A DNA stretch of 40,249 nt, from contig JAEWWW010000129.1 in NCBI GenBank assembly GCA_023396215.1, positions 1 to 40,249 of the forward strand, written 5' to 3'. The notes beneath the pieces are model-generated. The model saw only the letters and a program-made list of their open reading frames with translations. It did no database searches and had not been told where the DNA came from. Shown in pieces: positions 7,513-14,611 of this stretch (positions are counted from its first letter, which is position 1; each line of letters begins with the position of its first letter). The position numbers and the translations under genes are program-made. The stretch comes from Bacillota bacterium (GTDB lineage Bacteria > Bacillota > Clostridia > Oscillospirales > Ruminococcaceae).

Positions 7513-8967
7513 ATGAACGAAACAACCAACCAAACGCAGCGCTGCCCGGGGCAGCAGGCCAAAACAGCGCCGACTGCCTTTGCCAGGCCGGGCAAAAAGT
7601 GCCGGGCTGCCGTCAACCTCTTCGCATGCTTCGGCCTGCTGGCGGGGGTTGGGGCGCTTTCCTTCCTGTTGCCCCGGCAGACGGTTTCGCTGCTGGAGCG
7701 GCGCACCCTTGCAGAGCCGCCCAAGCTTTCGGCCTCGGGGCTGCTTTCGGGCAGCTACACCCGCGGCGTGGATGAATATTACGCCGACCACTTCCCCGCC
7801 AGAGATTTTCTGGTGGGCTTTGCCCGCAGTCTGGACGACCTGCGGGGGTTCCGCCCCGGTGCGGTCAAGCTGTATGAGCAACAGGCCGCCGAGGAGCAGT
7901 CTGCCCCCGAGCCGGCCCAGCCGCCCGCAACCTCACAGGAGCCGGGGCAGCAGACCCCGGAGCCCGGCCCCGAGCCCGCGCCGCCCCCCGAGGAGGAGAC
8001 GCAGGGCGCCCACTATACCGGCGGCACCTTTGTGTATAAGGATACCGCCTTTACCCTCTTTGGCGGCAACAAAAAAGTGGCGGCCTACTATGCCGGGGTT
8101 TTAAACGGCTACCGCGACAAGCTGGGGGAAGATGTGGCGGTCTACAATCTGGTGACCCCCACCTCGGCGGAGTTTGGCCTGCCGGGGCGGTATCAGAACC
8201 TGACCGGCAACCAGAAGGAGAACATCGACTATATCTACTCGCTGCTTGCGCCGGGTATCACCCCGGTGGACGCCTACGGCGCGATACAGGCCCACTGCGG
8301 CGAATATCTTTACTTCCGCACCGACCATCACTGGACCGGCCTTGGGGCATACTATGCCTACACCGCCTTTTGTCAGGCGGCAGGGCTGACCCCCCTGCCC
8401 CTCTCCGAGATGGAAACCCGCAGCCGCGAGGGCTTTTTGGGCACCCTTTACAGCCAGACGCAGGATAGCCTGCTGGCCCAGAACCCCGACCGGGTGGATT
8501 ACTACGTTCTGCCCACCGGCTACACCGCCGAGATTTTCCATAAGGACCAGCCCTACTACCCCACCCCGCTGAACACCCTTTGGGGCGAATATGCCCTGCC
8601 GGTGAACAGCTACTCCATCTTTCTGCATGGCGACTGGCCGCTGATGCACATCAACACCCAGCACAAAAATGGCAGGCGGATTGTGGTGGTCAAGGAATCC
8701 TTCGGCAATGCCTTTGTGCCCTTCTTAATTTCTCATTTTGAGGATGTTTATGTGGTGGACCAGCGGTATTTCCAAACCTCGCTGCTGGAGCTGATTGAGC
8801 AGAAGCAGGTGACCGATCTGCTCTTCCTCAACAATATCTTTGCGGCCAACACCCAGTACCACGCACAGTGCATCGGCTCGCTGGCCCATCAGGTGTGGAC
8901 GCCGCCCCCACCGGAGGAGGAAGATTTGCAGCAGCCCGATGAAGAACCGGAGGATGACGAGGATTAA
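7513..8967 (+). CDS. DHHW-family protein, partner of the MBOAT acyltransferase
   Basis: 484 aa. Residues 31-54 form a membrane anchor, so the bulk is extracellular. LLERRTLAEPP (60-70) and VDEYYADHFPARDFL (86-100) are typical of DHHW/AlgX/AlgJ proteins, an SGNH-hydrolase-like fold; the name-giving DHHW is at 271-274. DHHW proteins accompany MBOAT proteins in bacteria and probably receive or transfer the acetyl group outside the cell (family knowledge plus inference). A Pro/Glu-rich low-complexity linker (about 128-163) separates anchor and catalytic part, and the C-terminus is very acidic (PPPPEEEDLQ to DDED). ATG 7513 follows AAGGAGAGG. Confidence 0.9.
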   Translation: MNETTNQTQRCPGQQAKTAPTAFARPGKKCRAAVNLFACFGLLAGVGALSFLLPRQTVSLLERRTLAEPPKLSASGLLSGSYTRGVDEYYADHFPARDFLVGFARSLDDLRGFRPGAVKLYEQQAAEEQSAPEPAQPPATSQEPGQQTPEPGPEPAPPPEEETQGAHYTGGTFVYKDTAFTLFGGNKKVAAYYAGVLNGYRDKLGEDVAVYNLVTPTSAEFGLPGRYQNLTGNQKENIDYIYSLLAPGITPVDAYGAIQAHCGEYLYFRTDHHWTGLGAYYAYTAFCQAAGLTPLPLSEMETRSREGFLGTLYSQTQDSLLAQNPDRVDYYVLPTGYTAEIFHKDQPYYPTPLNTLWGEYALPVNSYSIFLHGDWPLMHINTQHKNGRRIVVVKESFGNAFVPFLISHFEDVYVVDQRYFQTSLLELIEQKQVTDLLFLNNIFAANTQYHAQCIGSLAHQVWTPPPPEEEDLQQPDEEPEDDED

Positions 8968-9036
8968 AACCCGCTTTTTGGGGGTGGGTTGCCGATAATA
9001 TAGTGTTGCGTTTTGGGGGGCGGCCGCGGCCCAAGG

Positions 9037-9065
9037 TTGCAGCAAAACCCGCCTGCGTTTATACT
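9037..9065 (+). promoter_or_regulatory. Sigma-A promoter of the DctP-like lipoprotein gene
   Basis: TTGCAG (9037-9042), 17 nt, then TATACT (9060-9065), 32 nt before the start codon. It makes the lipoprotein gene independent of the MBOAT/DHHW operon. Confidence 0.65.
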
Positions 9066-9097
9066 ATATCTATGAACTGTAACAAGGAGGGCCGCCG

Positions 9098-10096
9098 ATG
9101 AAACGAATTCTTTCGCTGCTTTGCGCCGCAGTGCTGCTTTATGGCTGCGGGGCGGCCGCTCAGCCGCCCGAGCCTGTGAGTATGCTGCGCATCAGCCTTG
9201 CCATACCTGCCGACGCCGACGCCATCAGCCTGCAAACCGCCCAAGCCTTTGCCAAGCGGGTGTCGGAGGCCTCACAGCAGCAGCTTTTGGTAGAGCTGGT
9301 GCAGACGGCCGACGCCGCCGGCGCCCTGACCGACGGCAGCTGCGGGCTGGCCCTTGTGCCCTCGGGGCGTATCGCGGCGCTTGTTCCCCAACTGGGCATT
9401 GTGGCCCAGCCCTTCTTTTGGAAGGATTACGCCCACTTTACCACCGCCATGAACCTGCCCGAAAACCTGGAACTCACCAGCCTGCTGGCTGAGCCCGCGC
9501 TGGGCGCAAGGGTGCTGGGGGTATATTACGGCGGCTCGGTCACCCTGCTGGCCCGCAAGCGCGTCTACGACGAGCTGGCGCTGGAGAAGCTGAGCATCGC
9601 CCTGCCACCGGAATCCCTCAGCCTGAGCTGCTTTGAAGCCTTGGGGGCAAGGGTACAGCTGCTGCCCCGGCAGGAGGCGGTAGGCGCTTTTATGCGCAGC
9701 GAAATTAGCCTGATAGAGGGCAGCGTGGCCGATATCCCCTCGCTGACCACCGGGCAGAACACCGTGCATGTGCTGCCCCTTGACCATTACATTCTGGGAG
9801 AATGGCTGCTGCTTTCAGAGGAGCTGGCCAAAACCCTGACCGCCCCGCAGCTGGCAGCCCTTAACGACGGGCTGGCGGTGAGCATGGAGCAGAACGACCG
9901 CGCCCGCCAAGAACAGGAAACAACCGCCGTGGTGGAGCAGGCGGCGGACGGCGTGACCCGGCATGAGGGGGGCTTTTTTTCCATCACCCACGCGGCGGGC
10001 TGCCGCTACCTGTTTGAGCAGGTGGTGCCCCAAAGCGGCTGGAGCGACCAGCTCATAGAGGCGCTGCTGATGGGCAACCGCCCGGGCCGGTACTAA
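9098..10096 (+). CDS. DctP-like (TRAP-type) solute-binding lipoprotein, orphan
   Basis: 332 aa. The N-terminus MKRILSLLCAAVLLYGCG is a lipoprotein signal with lipobox LYGC (Cys17 would be lipidated), so it should sit on the outer face of the membrane. The body resembles DctP-type periplasmic receptors: a strand-rich start, GSCGLALVPSGRIAALVPQLGIVAQPFFWKDYAHF, and a C-terminal helical region. TRAP receptors bind organic acids and hand them to DctQM permeases, but no permease gene is nearby, so it may act as a sensor or serve a distant transporter. AAGGAGGG precedes ATG 9098, and a sigma-A-like promoter precedes that. The family call is from pattern only. Confidence 0.65.
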   Translation: MKRILSLLCAAVLLYGCGAAAQPPEPVSMLRISLAIPADADAISLQTAQAFAKRVSEASQQQLLVELVQTADAAGALTDGSCGLALVPSGRIAALVPQLGIVAQPFFWKDYAHFTTAMNLPENLELTSLLAEPALGARVLGVYYGGSVTLLARKRVYDELALEKLSIALPPESLSLSCFEALGARVQLLPRQEAVGAFMRSEISLIEGSVADIPSLTTGQNTVHVLPLDHYILGEWLLLSEELAKTLTAPQLAALNDGLAVSMEQNDRARQEQETTAVVEQAADGVTRHEGGFFSITHAAGCRYLFEQVVPQSGWSDQLIEALLMGNRPGRY

Positions 10097-10122
10097 AGGC
10101 GGGCCGACGATAACAACAAAAG

Positions 10123-10162
10123 ACGGACTATCCGCTTTACACGGATAGTCCGTTCCTTGCAT
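10123..10162. terminator. Bidirectional terminator between convergent genes
   Basis: A perfect 12-bp stem (ACGGACTATCCG / CGGATAGTCCGT) with a 7-nt loop. Plus side: followed by TTCCTTGCATTTT. Minus side: followed by CTTTTGTTGTT. It lies between the lipoprotein gene and the convergent small membrane gene. Confidence 0.7.
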
Positions 10163-10223
10163 TTTGAGAGGTTTAAGCGCGGAGATTTTGCATCGGTAAG
10201 CTGCAACCGGGTTTATGCGATAC

Positions 10224-10499
10224 TCATTTTGCTTTTTCGCTTTTAAACTTTTGATATGTTTTTATAGCAAGCAAAAGAATGCAATAAATGATAGCCCCGT
10301 TAAGTAAAAACCCTCCAAAACTAAGGTTCATTGACATTAGGGGGCTTCCCTTAATTGCGGTATTATAAACCGATAAAAACGGGATGGGAAACCCGGCTTC
10401 GTATTGAAAGCCATTAACCGCGCGAAAAGGCAGGATATATGATAAAACCACCTCTGTCCAAAGCGCTGCGTTCAATACCTTCCAGTTGATTTTTTTCAA
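10224..10499 (-). CDS. Small two-helix membrane protein, unknown
   Basis: 91 aa with two hydrophobic stretches (about residues 12-28 and 60-78) and a Lys-rich C-terminus (KTYQKFKSEKAK). I do not recognise the family. TTG 10499 is used as the start: GGAGGT lies 6 nt before it and no ATG is placed as well. The gene is visibly richer in A+T than its neighbours, which can point to recent transfer. It is single, convergent with the lipoprotein gene and followed (minus strand) by the shared terminator at 10123-10162. Confidence 0.6.
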   Translation of the reverse strand: MKKINWKVLNAALWTEVVLSYILPFRAVNGFQYEAGFPIPFLSVYNTAIKGSPLMSMNLSFGGFLLNGAIIYCILLLAIKTYQKFKSEKAK

Positions 10500-10614
10500 C
10501 CTGGCACCTCCATAAAATAGATGTGTATTACAAATTCCGATTTATGAATGTCCTGATTATGCTATGTCCGCAGAGCGCGTCCAACAACAGATGGGCGGCG
10601 GCTTTTTCGACCTC

Positions 10615-11148
10615 CTAAAGCTGCAACAGCTTTTTGGCAGTATTCGCATTGCGAATGGTGATGCTGTCATAGGCGGCGGTGCCCACAATCTTGGACCATC
10701 TGGTGCGCGAAAAGGTGGCGACGGGGGCCGACCAGAATATCACCTGCCCGTAAGAGGCCACCTGCTCGTACTCCGGCTTGGCGGGGCCTATCTGCTCGAT
10801 GACCTCCCCGGCGGTGGCGGGGGCTATGACAAAGATGGCGTTATGCTTGGCGTTGCTGTCCCCGCCCCACCAGTCGGGGGCATGCTCCAACGCCTCGGCC
10901 AGCTCCTGCACAGAGAGCAGGGCGACCGCTATATCCAGGGAGAATTGCCGGGCGATGGCCTGCACGCAGGTCTGCTGCAATGCCGCCCTGTCGGCACTGC
11001 TGTGCGAAAACGCCACGTTGCCGCTGTTGATGTAGGTTTTTACATCGGCAAACCCGGCCTGCTCAAAGGCGTTTTTCAGCAGGGGCATGGCGACGCTGTT
11101 TTTGCCGCCCACGTTGACCCCTCTGAGCAGCGCGATGTATCTTTGCAT
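10615..11148 (-). CDS. DUF1697 family protein
   Basis: 177 aa, full family length. The start MQRYIALLRGVNVGGKN and the motif TYINSGNVAF (about 38-47) are hallmarks of DUF1697; the C-terminal WSKIVGT...TIRNANTAKKL block is also conserved. The biochemical role of the family is not known. GGAGGG precedes ATG 11148. It follows the DUF3006/metallo-hydrolase pair on the same strand after 36 nt and may be read with them. Confidence 0.93.
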   Translation of the reverse strand: MQRYIALLRGVNVGGKNSVAMPLLKNAFEQAGFADVKTYINSGNVAFSHSSADRAALQQTCVQAIARQFSLDIAVALLSVQELAEALEHAPDWWGGDSNAKHNAIFVIAPATAGEVIEQIGPAKPEYEQVASYGQVIFWSAPVATFSRTRWSKIVGTAAYDSITIRNANTAKKLLQL

Positions 11149-11184
11149 CGGTCGGCCCTCCCTATATTGCTAAAAATAAGAAGC

Positions 11185-11409
11185 TTAATCCTCTTCAAAC
11201 AGCGACCGCAGCAGCGCCGCGTTGGCCGACCGCCGCCGTCGGGTTTCTTCGTGGTCGACGGCAAAGCCGCCCTCGGGCAGCGGCGTCAGACAGTCGCCCT
11301 CCCGCGCGCCGGGGGGCAGCAGGGCGCGGTCAAGCTCCTCAAAATCCCCTGCTTCGGTTTCACAGATGGCGGTATCGCCCTCAAAACGGTCGATAATCAG
11401 CAGTTCCAT
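11185..11409 (-). CDS. DUF3006 family protein
   Basis: 74 aa. Starts MELLIIDRFEGDTAICE, the typical DUF3006 opening (a small beta-barrel-like protein reading 'RfEgd.Avle'), with GDCL in the middle and an Arg-rich helix (ETRRRRSANAALLRSLFEED) at the end. DUF3006 genes are regularly adjacent to ComEC-like metallo-hydrolase genes, as here: it begins 15 nt after that gene. Function unknown; a regulatory or accessory partner is a guess. Confidence 0.85.
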   Translation of the reverse strand: MELLIIDRFEGDTAICETEAGDFEELDRALLPPGAREGDCLTPLPEGGFAVDHEETRRRRSANAALLRSLFEED

Positions 11410-11424
11410 GGTTGGTTCCCCCTG

Positions 11425-12339
11425 TTACTTTTGGGTGGCGACGGTCAGGGTGCTGCCGTCGCTGGTGATGACGATGGCTCCGTTTAAATCTGTGCGGTAG
11501 ATGGGGATTTCCCGCGCCCCCAAACGCTCCAGCACCTCTTTGTGGGGGTGGCCGTAGCTGTTGTCCAGCCCCAGCGAGATGGTGGCCATCTGTGGGGCGG
11601 CGGCATCCAGATAGGGCTGGGTGGTGGAGGAGCTGCTGCCGTGGTGGGGTGCACAGAAAACATCCACCTTCAGGTTGGCGCCCGACGCCAGGATATCCGC
11701 CTCGGCCTGCTTTTCAATGTCACCGCTGAACAGAAAGGAGGTTGCGCCGTAATCCAGCCGGCAGACCACCGAGCTGTTGTTCAGGTCGTCGTAAAAAGCG
11801 GTGGGGCCCAGAATGGTCAGCACCGCGCCGCCGCCCAAATCATACTCGCTGCCCGGCTTCGCCTTGGTAATCTTCAGCCCCTTATCGGCGATGGCGGTCA
11901 GCAGGTTGGTGTATACCCGGGTGGTGGGCACCACGCTGTCCTTCAGCTCCGACATGATAATCCGGCCCACCTGCGCCTGCTGCACAATGTGGGTCATTCC
12001 GCCGATGTGGTCGGCGTGGGGGTGGGAGGCAATCAGGATATCCAACTGCTGCGCCCCCTGCTCGCTGAGGTAGCTGTAAATCTCCTCGGCATTTTTCTGC
12101 TCGCCCGCGTCGATGAGGACATTTTTTTCGGGGCCTTTAATCAGAATGCTGTCGGCCTGACCCACATCGAGGATATGTACCTGCAGCGACCCGCCGGTGG
12201 CGGCGGATACCGGTTGGCCTTCGGGGGCTTCATCCAGCAGGCCGAAATTCCCTGCCAGCAGATAAGCCGCCACCAGCAGCAGCATAATCAGCAGCGATTG
12301 CAGCTGCTTTTTGGTTTTTTTGCTCATTCTTCTCGCCAT
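11425..12339 (-). CDS. ComEC-like metallo-beta-lactamase-fold hydrolase, membrane anchored
   Basis: 304 aa. A basic N-terminus and one membrane helix (about 14-32) anchor the protein, followed by an extracellular hydrolase domain. LQVHILDVGQADSILI (52-67) and the metal-binding HPHADH (106-111) are the ComEC C-terminal/YdeN-like signature; a second-shell FLFSGDIE and APHHGSSSS (metal ligands Asp and His) follow. Such proteins are thought to act on nucleic acids or phosphodiesters outside the cell. It is not full ComEC: the channel domain is missing. I moved the start from 12381 to ATG 12339, which has GGGAGG before it. Neighbour: DUF3006. Confidence 0.9.
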   Translation of the reverse strand: MARRMSKKTKKQLQSLLIMLLLVAAYLLAGNFGLLDEAPEGQPVSAATGGSLQVHILDVGQADSILIKGPEKNVLIDAGEQKNAEEIYSYLSEQGAQQLDILIASHPHADHIGGMTHIVQQAQVGRIIMSELKDSVVPTTRVYTNLLTAIADKGLKITKAKPGSEYDLGGGAVLTILGPTAFYDDLNNSSVVCRLDYGATSFLFSGDIEKQAEADILASGANLKVDVFCAPHHGSSSSTTQPYLDAAAPQMATISLGLDNSYGHPHKEVLERLGAREIPIYRTDLNGAIVITSDGSTLTVATQK

Positions 12340-12429
12340 ACGAGGTCCTCCCAAAACTGTCATATTGCCGTATCGGCCCAAGGGGCGGCGCTATACCAAA
12401 GATATATCCGCTCTTATTGTATATGCGGC

Positions 12430-14328
12430 CTAGCGGCCCCGTTTGCCGGCGGGCCGCCGGTTTTTGGGCGAGCTTTGGCGTTGGGCCTGCCTGCCCTTGC
12501 CCTGTGTCCGGGCGGGCTTAGGCGGCGGGCGGTAGCCCGGTGGCGGTGGTATCAGGCAGCCAGGGGCGTTGCCGATAAGGTCCTGCCGCCCGGCGGCAAT
12601 CAGCGCTTCGGCCACCGCGGGGCGGTTTTCCGGCTTGAAGTATTGCAGCAGCACCCGCTGGCGCTGTTTTTCCTGCTGGGTGCGGGGCACATAGACCTCC
12701 TCCATGGTGTCGGGGTCAAGGCCGGTATAAAACATGGCGGTAGAGATGGTGCCGGGGGTGGGATAAAAATCCTGCACCTGCTGGGGGCGCAGGTTGTGCT
12801 TTTTGAGGAAAAGGGCCAGCTCCACCGCGTCTGAAAGGCGGCTGCCCGGGTGGGAGGACATAAGATACGGCACCAGATACTGCTCTTTGCCCGCCCGTTT
12901 GGTGGCAGCGTAAAAGTTTTTGGCAAACCGCTCATAGGCCGCCGCCGAGGGCTTGCCCATTTTGGTGAGCACCGCCGCGGAGCAGTGCTCGGGGGCTACC
13001 TTTAGCTGTCCGCTGACGTGGTGGCACACCAGCTCGTCTAAAAATTCGCTGTTTGGGTCCTCGTTGAGGTAATCGAAGCGGATGCCCGAGCGGATGAACA
13101 CCTTGCGCACACCCGGCAGCCTGCGCAGGTCGCGCAGCAGTCTCAGGTAGTCGGCGTGGTCGGCCCGCAGCGCCTTGCAGGGGGTGGGCACCAGACAGCG
13201 GCGGTCGCGGCAGACGCCGGCGGTGAGCTGCTTTTTGCAGGCGGGCTCGCGAAAGTTGGCGGTGGGGCCGCCCACATCGTGGATATACCCCTTAAAGCGG
13301 GGGTTTTGGGTAAAGCCTTTGGCTTCCTCCAGCACCGAAGCGCTGCTGCGGCTCACCACCTGCCGCCCCTGATGCAGCGCAATGGCGCAAAAGCTGCAGC
13401 CGCCGAAGCAGCCCCGGTTGTGTATGATAGAAAACTCCACCTCTTCGATGGCCTTTACCCCGCCCCTACTTTCGTAAACCGGGTGGTAGGCCCGCATAAA
13501 GGGCAGGATGAAAATCTCGTCCAGACGCTGACGGGTCAGGATAGGCGCGGGTGGGTTCTGCACCAGCACCCGGTCGCCGTGCTTCTGCACAATGTGGCGG
13601 CCATAGACGCTGTCCTGCTCCTCAAGCTGCAGGCGGGCGGCCCGGGCGTAGGCGGTTTTATCGGCCGCGACCTTGGCAAAGGAGGCGCAGGACACATGGT
13701 CGGAGGGAAGCTGCCCCAATGGAGCCAGATAGCAGGTGCCCGGCACGTCGAAAATCTGCCCGGGGGCATCCCCCGCCGCCAGCCGAGCGGCCAGCCCCAG
13801 CATCTGGCTTTCGCCCATGCCGTAGACCAGCAGGTCGGCCTGTGAATCCACCAGTATCGAGGGGCGCACCGCGTCATCCCAATAGTCGTAATGAGCAAAG
13901 CGGCGCAGCGAGGCCTCCAGCCCGCCCAGTATCACCGGGCAGTCGGGGTAGGCCCTTTTGGCCAGCAGGCTGTAGACGGTGGCGGCGCGGTCGGGCCGCT
14001 GCCCGGCGCGGTTGCCGGGGCTGTAGGCGTCGTCTGAGCGCTTGCGCTTGGCGGCGGTGTAGTGGGCCACCATCGAATCGATGTTGCCCGCGGTGATGAG
14101 AAACCCCAGCCTTGGGCGGCCAAAGCGCCTGAAATCCCGCTCGTCGTCAAAGGCGGGCTGGGCCAGCACCGCCACCCGGTAGCACTCGGCCTCCAGCAGG
14201 CGGGAGATAATGGCAATGCCAAAGCTGGGATGGTCGACGTAAGCGTCCCCGGTGACGCATACAAAATCGACGGCATCCCAGCCGCGTTCTTTCAGTTCAT
14301 TTTTGGTGATGGGCAAAAAACCGGACAT
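12430..14328 (-). CDS. YgiQ/UPF0313-family radical SAM protein
   Basis: 632 aa. N-terminal B12-binding-like region, then the radical SAM core with CFGGCSFC (Cys307, Cys311, Cys314) holding a 4Fe-4S cluster. FLPITKNELKERGWDAVDFV, DAYVDHPSFG (29-37), GGLEASLRRFAHYDYW and FYPTPGT are YgiQ signatures. The C-terminal 60 residues are Pro/Arg/Lys-rich. The substrate of this family is not known. The frame is open to 14520, but the extra 64 codons lie in a dispersed repeat; ATG 14328, preceded by a weak GAGAAGAAG, starts the conserved part. Confidence 0.95.
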   Translation of the reverse strand: MSGFLPITKNELKERGWDAVDFVCVTGDAYVDHPSFGIAIISRLLEAECYRVAVLAQPAFDDERDFRRFGRPRLGFLITAGNIDSMVAHYTAAKRKRSDDAYSPGNRAGQRPDRAATVYSLLAKRAYPDCPVILGGLEASLRRFAHYDYWDDAVRPSILVDSQADLLVYGMGESQMLGLAARLAAGDAPGQIFDVPGTCYLAPLGQLPSDHVSCASFAKVAADKTAYARAARLQLEEQDSVYGRHIVQKHGDRVLVQNPPAPILTRQRLDEIFILPFMRAYHPVYESRGGVKAIEEVEFSIIHNRGCFGGCSFCAIALHQGRQVVSRSSASVLEEAKGFTQNPRFKGYIHDVGGPTANFREPACKKQLTAGVCRDRRCLVPTPCKALRADHADYLRLLRDLRRLPGVRKVFIRSGIRFDYLNEDPNSEFLDELVCHHVSGQLKVAPEHCSAAVLTKMGKPSAAAYERFAKNFYAATKRAGKEQYLVPYLMSSHPGSRLSDAVELALFLKKHNLRPQQVQDFYPTPGTISTAMFYTGLDPDTMEEVYVPRTQQEKQRQRVLLQYFKPENRPAVAEALIAAGRQDLIGNAPGCLIPPPPGYRPPPKPARTQGKGRQAQRQSSPKNRRPAGKRGR

Positions 14329-14360
14329 TCTTCTTCTCGTTTCTTTTTGTTTTGGCTGTC

Positions 14361-14577
14361 TGTGCAAATCCTGCGGGCGGCTGATAGCCGCCCCTACGGT
14401 GGAAAAACGGCAGGGGCGATGCCCGGCGGGCAAATTCCCCTCCTTGGAGGGGTGGCGTATAGCGCCGGGGTGGTCGTCCCCACAGCAATCTCTTTGCTGC
14501 TGCGGTGTAGAAACGGACATTTCACCTGCTTCGCCATCTGTGCAAACCTCGCGGGCGGCTGATAGCCGCCCCTACGG
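14361..14577. repeat. Composite dispersed repeat, family B (two units)
   Basis: Two direct copies (14361-14399 and 14539-14577) share TGTGCAAA, a few variable bases, then GGGCGG-CTGATAG-CCGCCC-CTACGG, a palindrome. Between them lies an AATTCCCC..GGGGTGGC block of 24 nt (14433-14456), which recurs as an exact reverse complement at 29626-29649. The element fills the gap between the YgiQ and SpoIIIE genes and creates the false N-terminal extension of the YgiQ frame. Confidence 0.75.
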
Positions 14578-14611
14578 GTATGATGGTACGCAAGAGTTAT
14601 AGGCGTATTCT

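Noticed and set aside
14345..14520. N-terminal extension of the YgiQ protein by 64 residues
   Set aside because: The codons lie in family B repeats, and the conserved start MSGFLP is at 14328.
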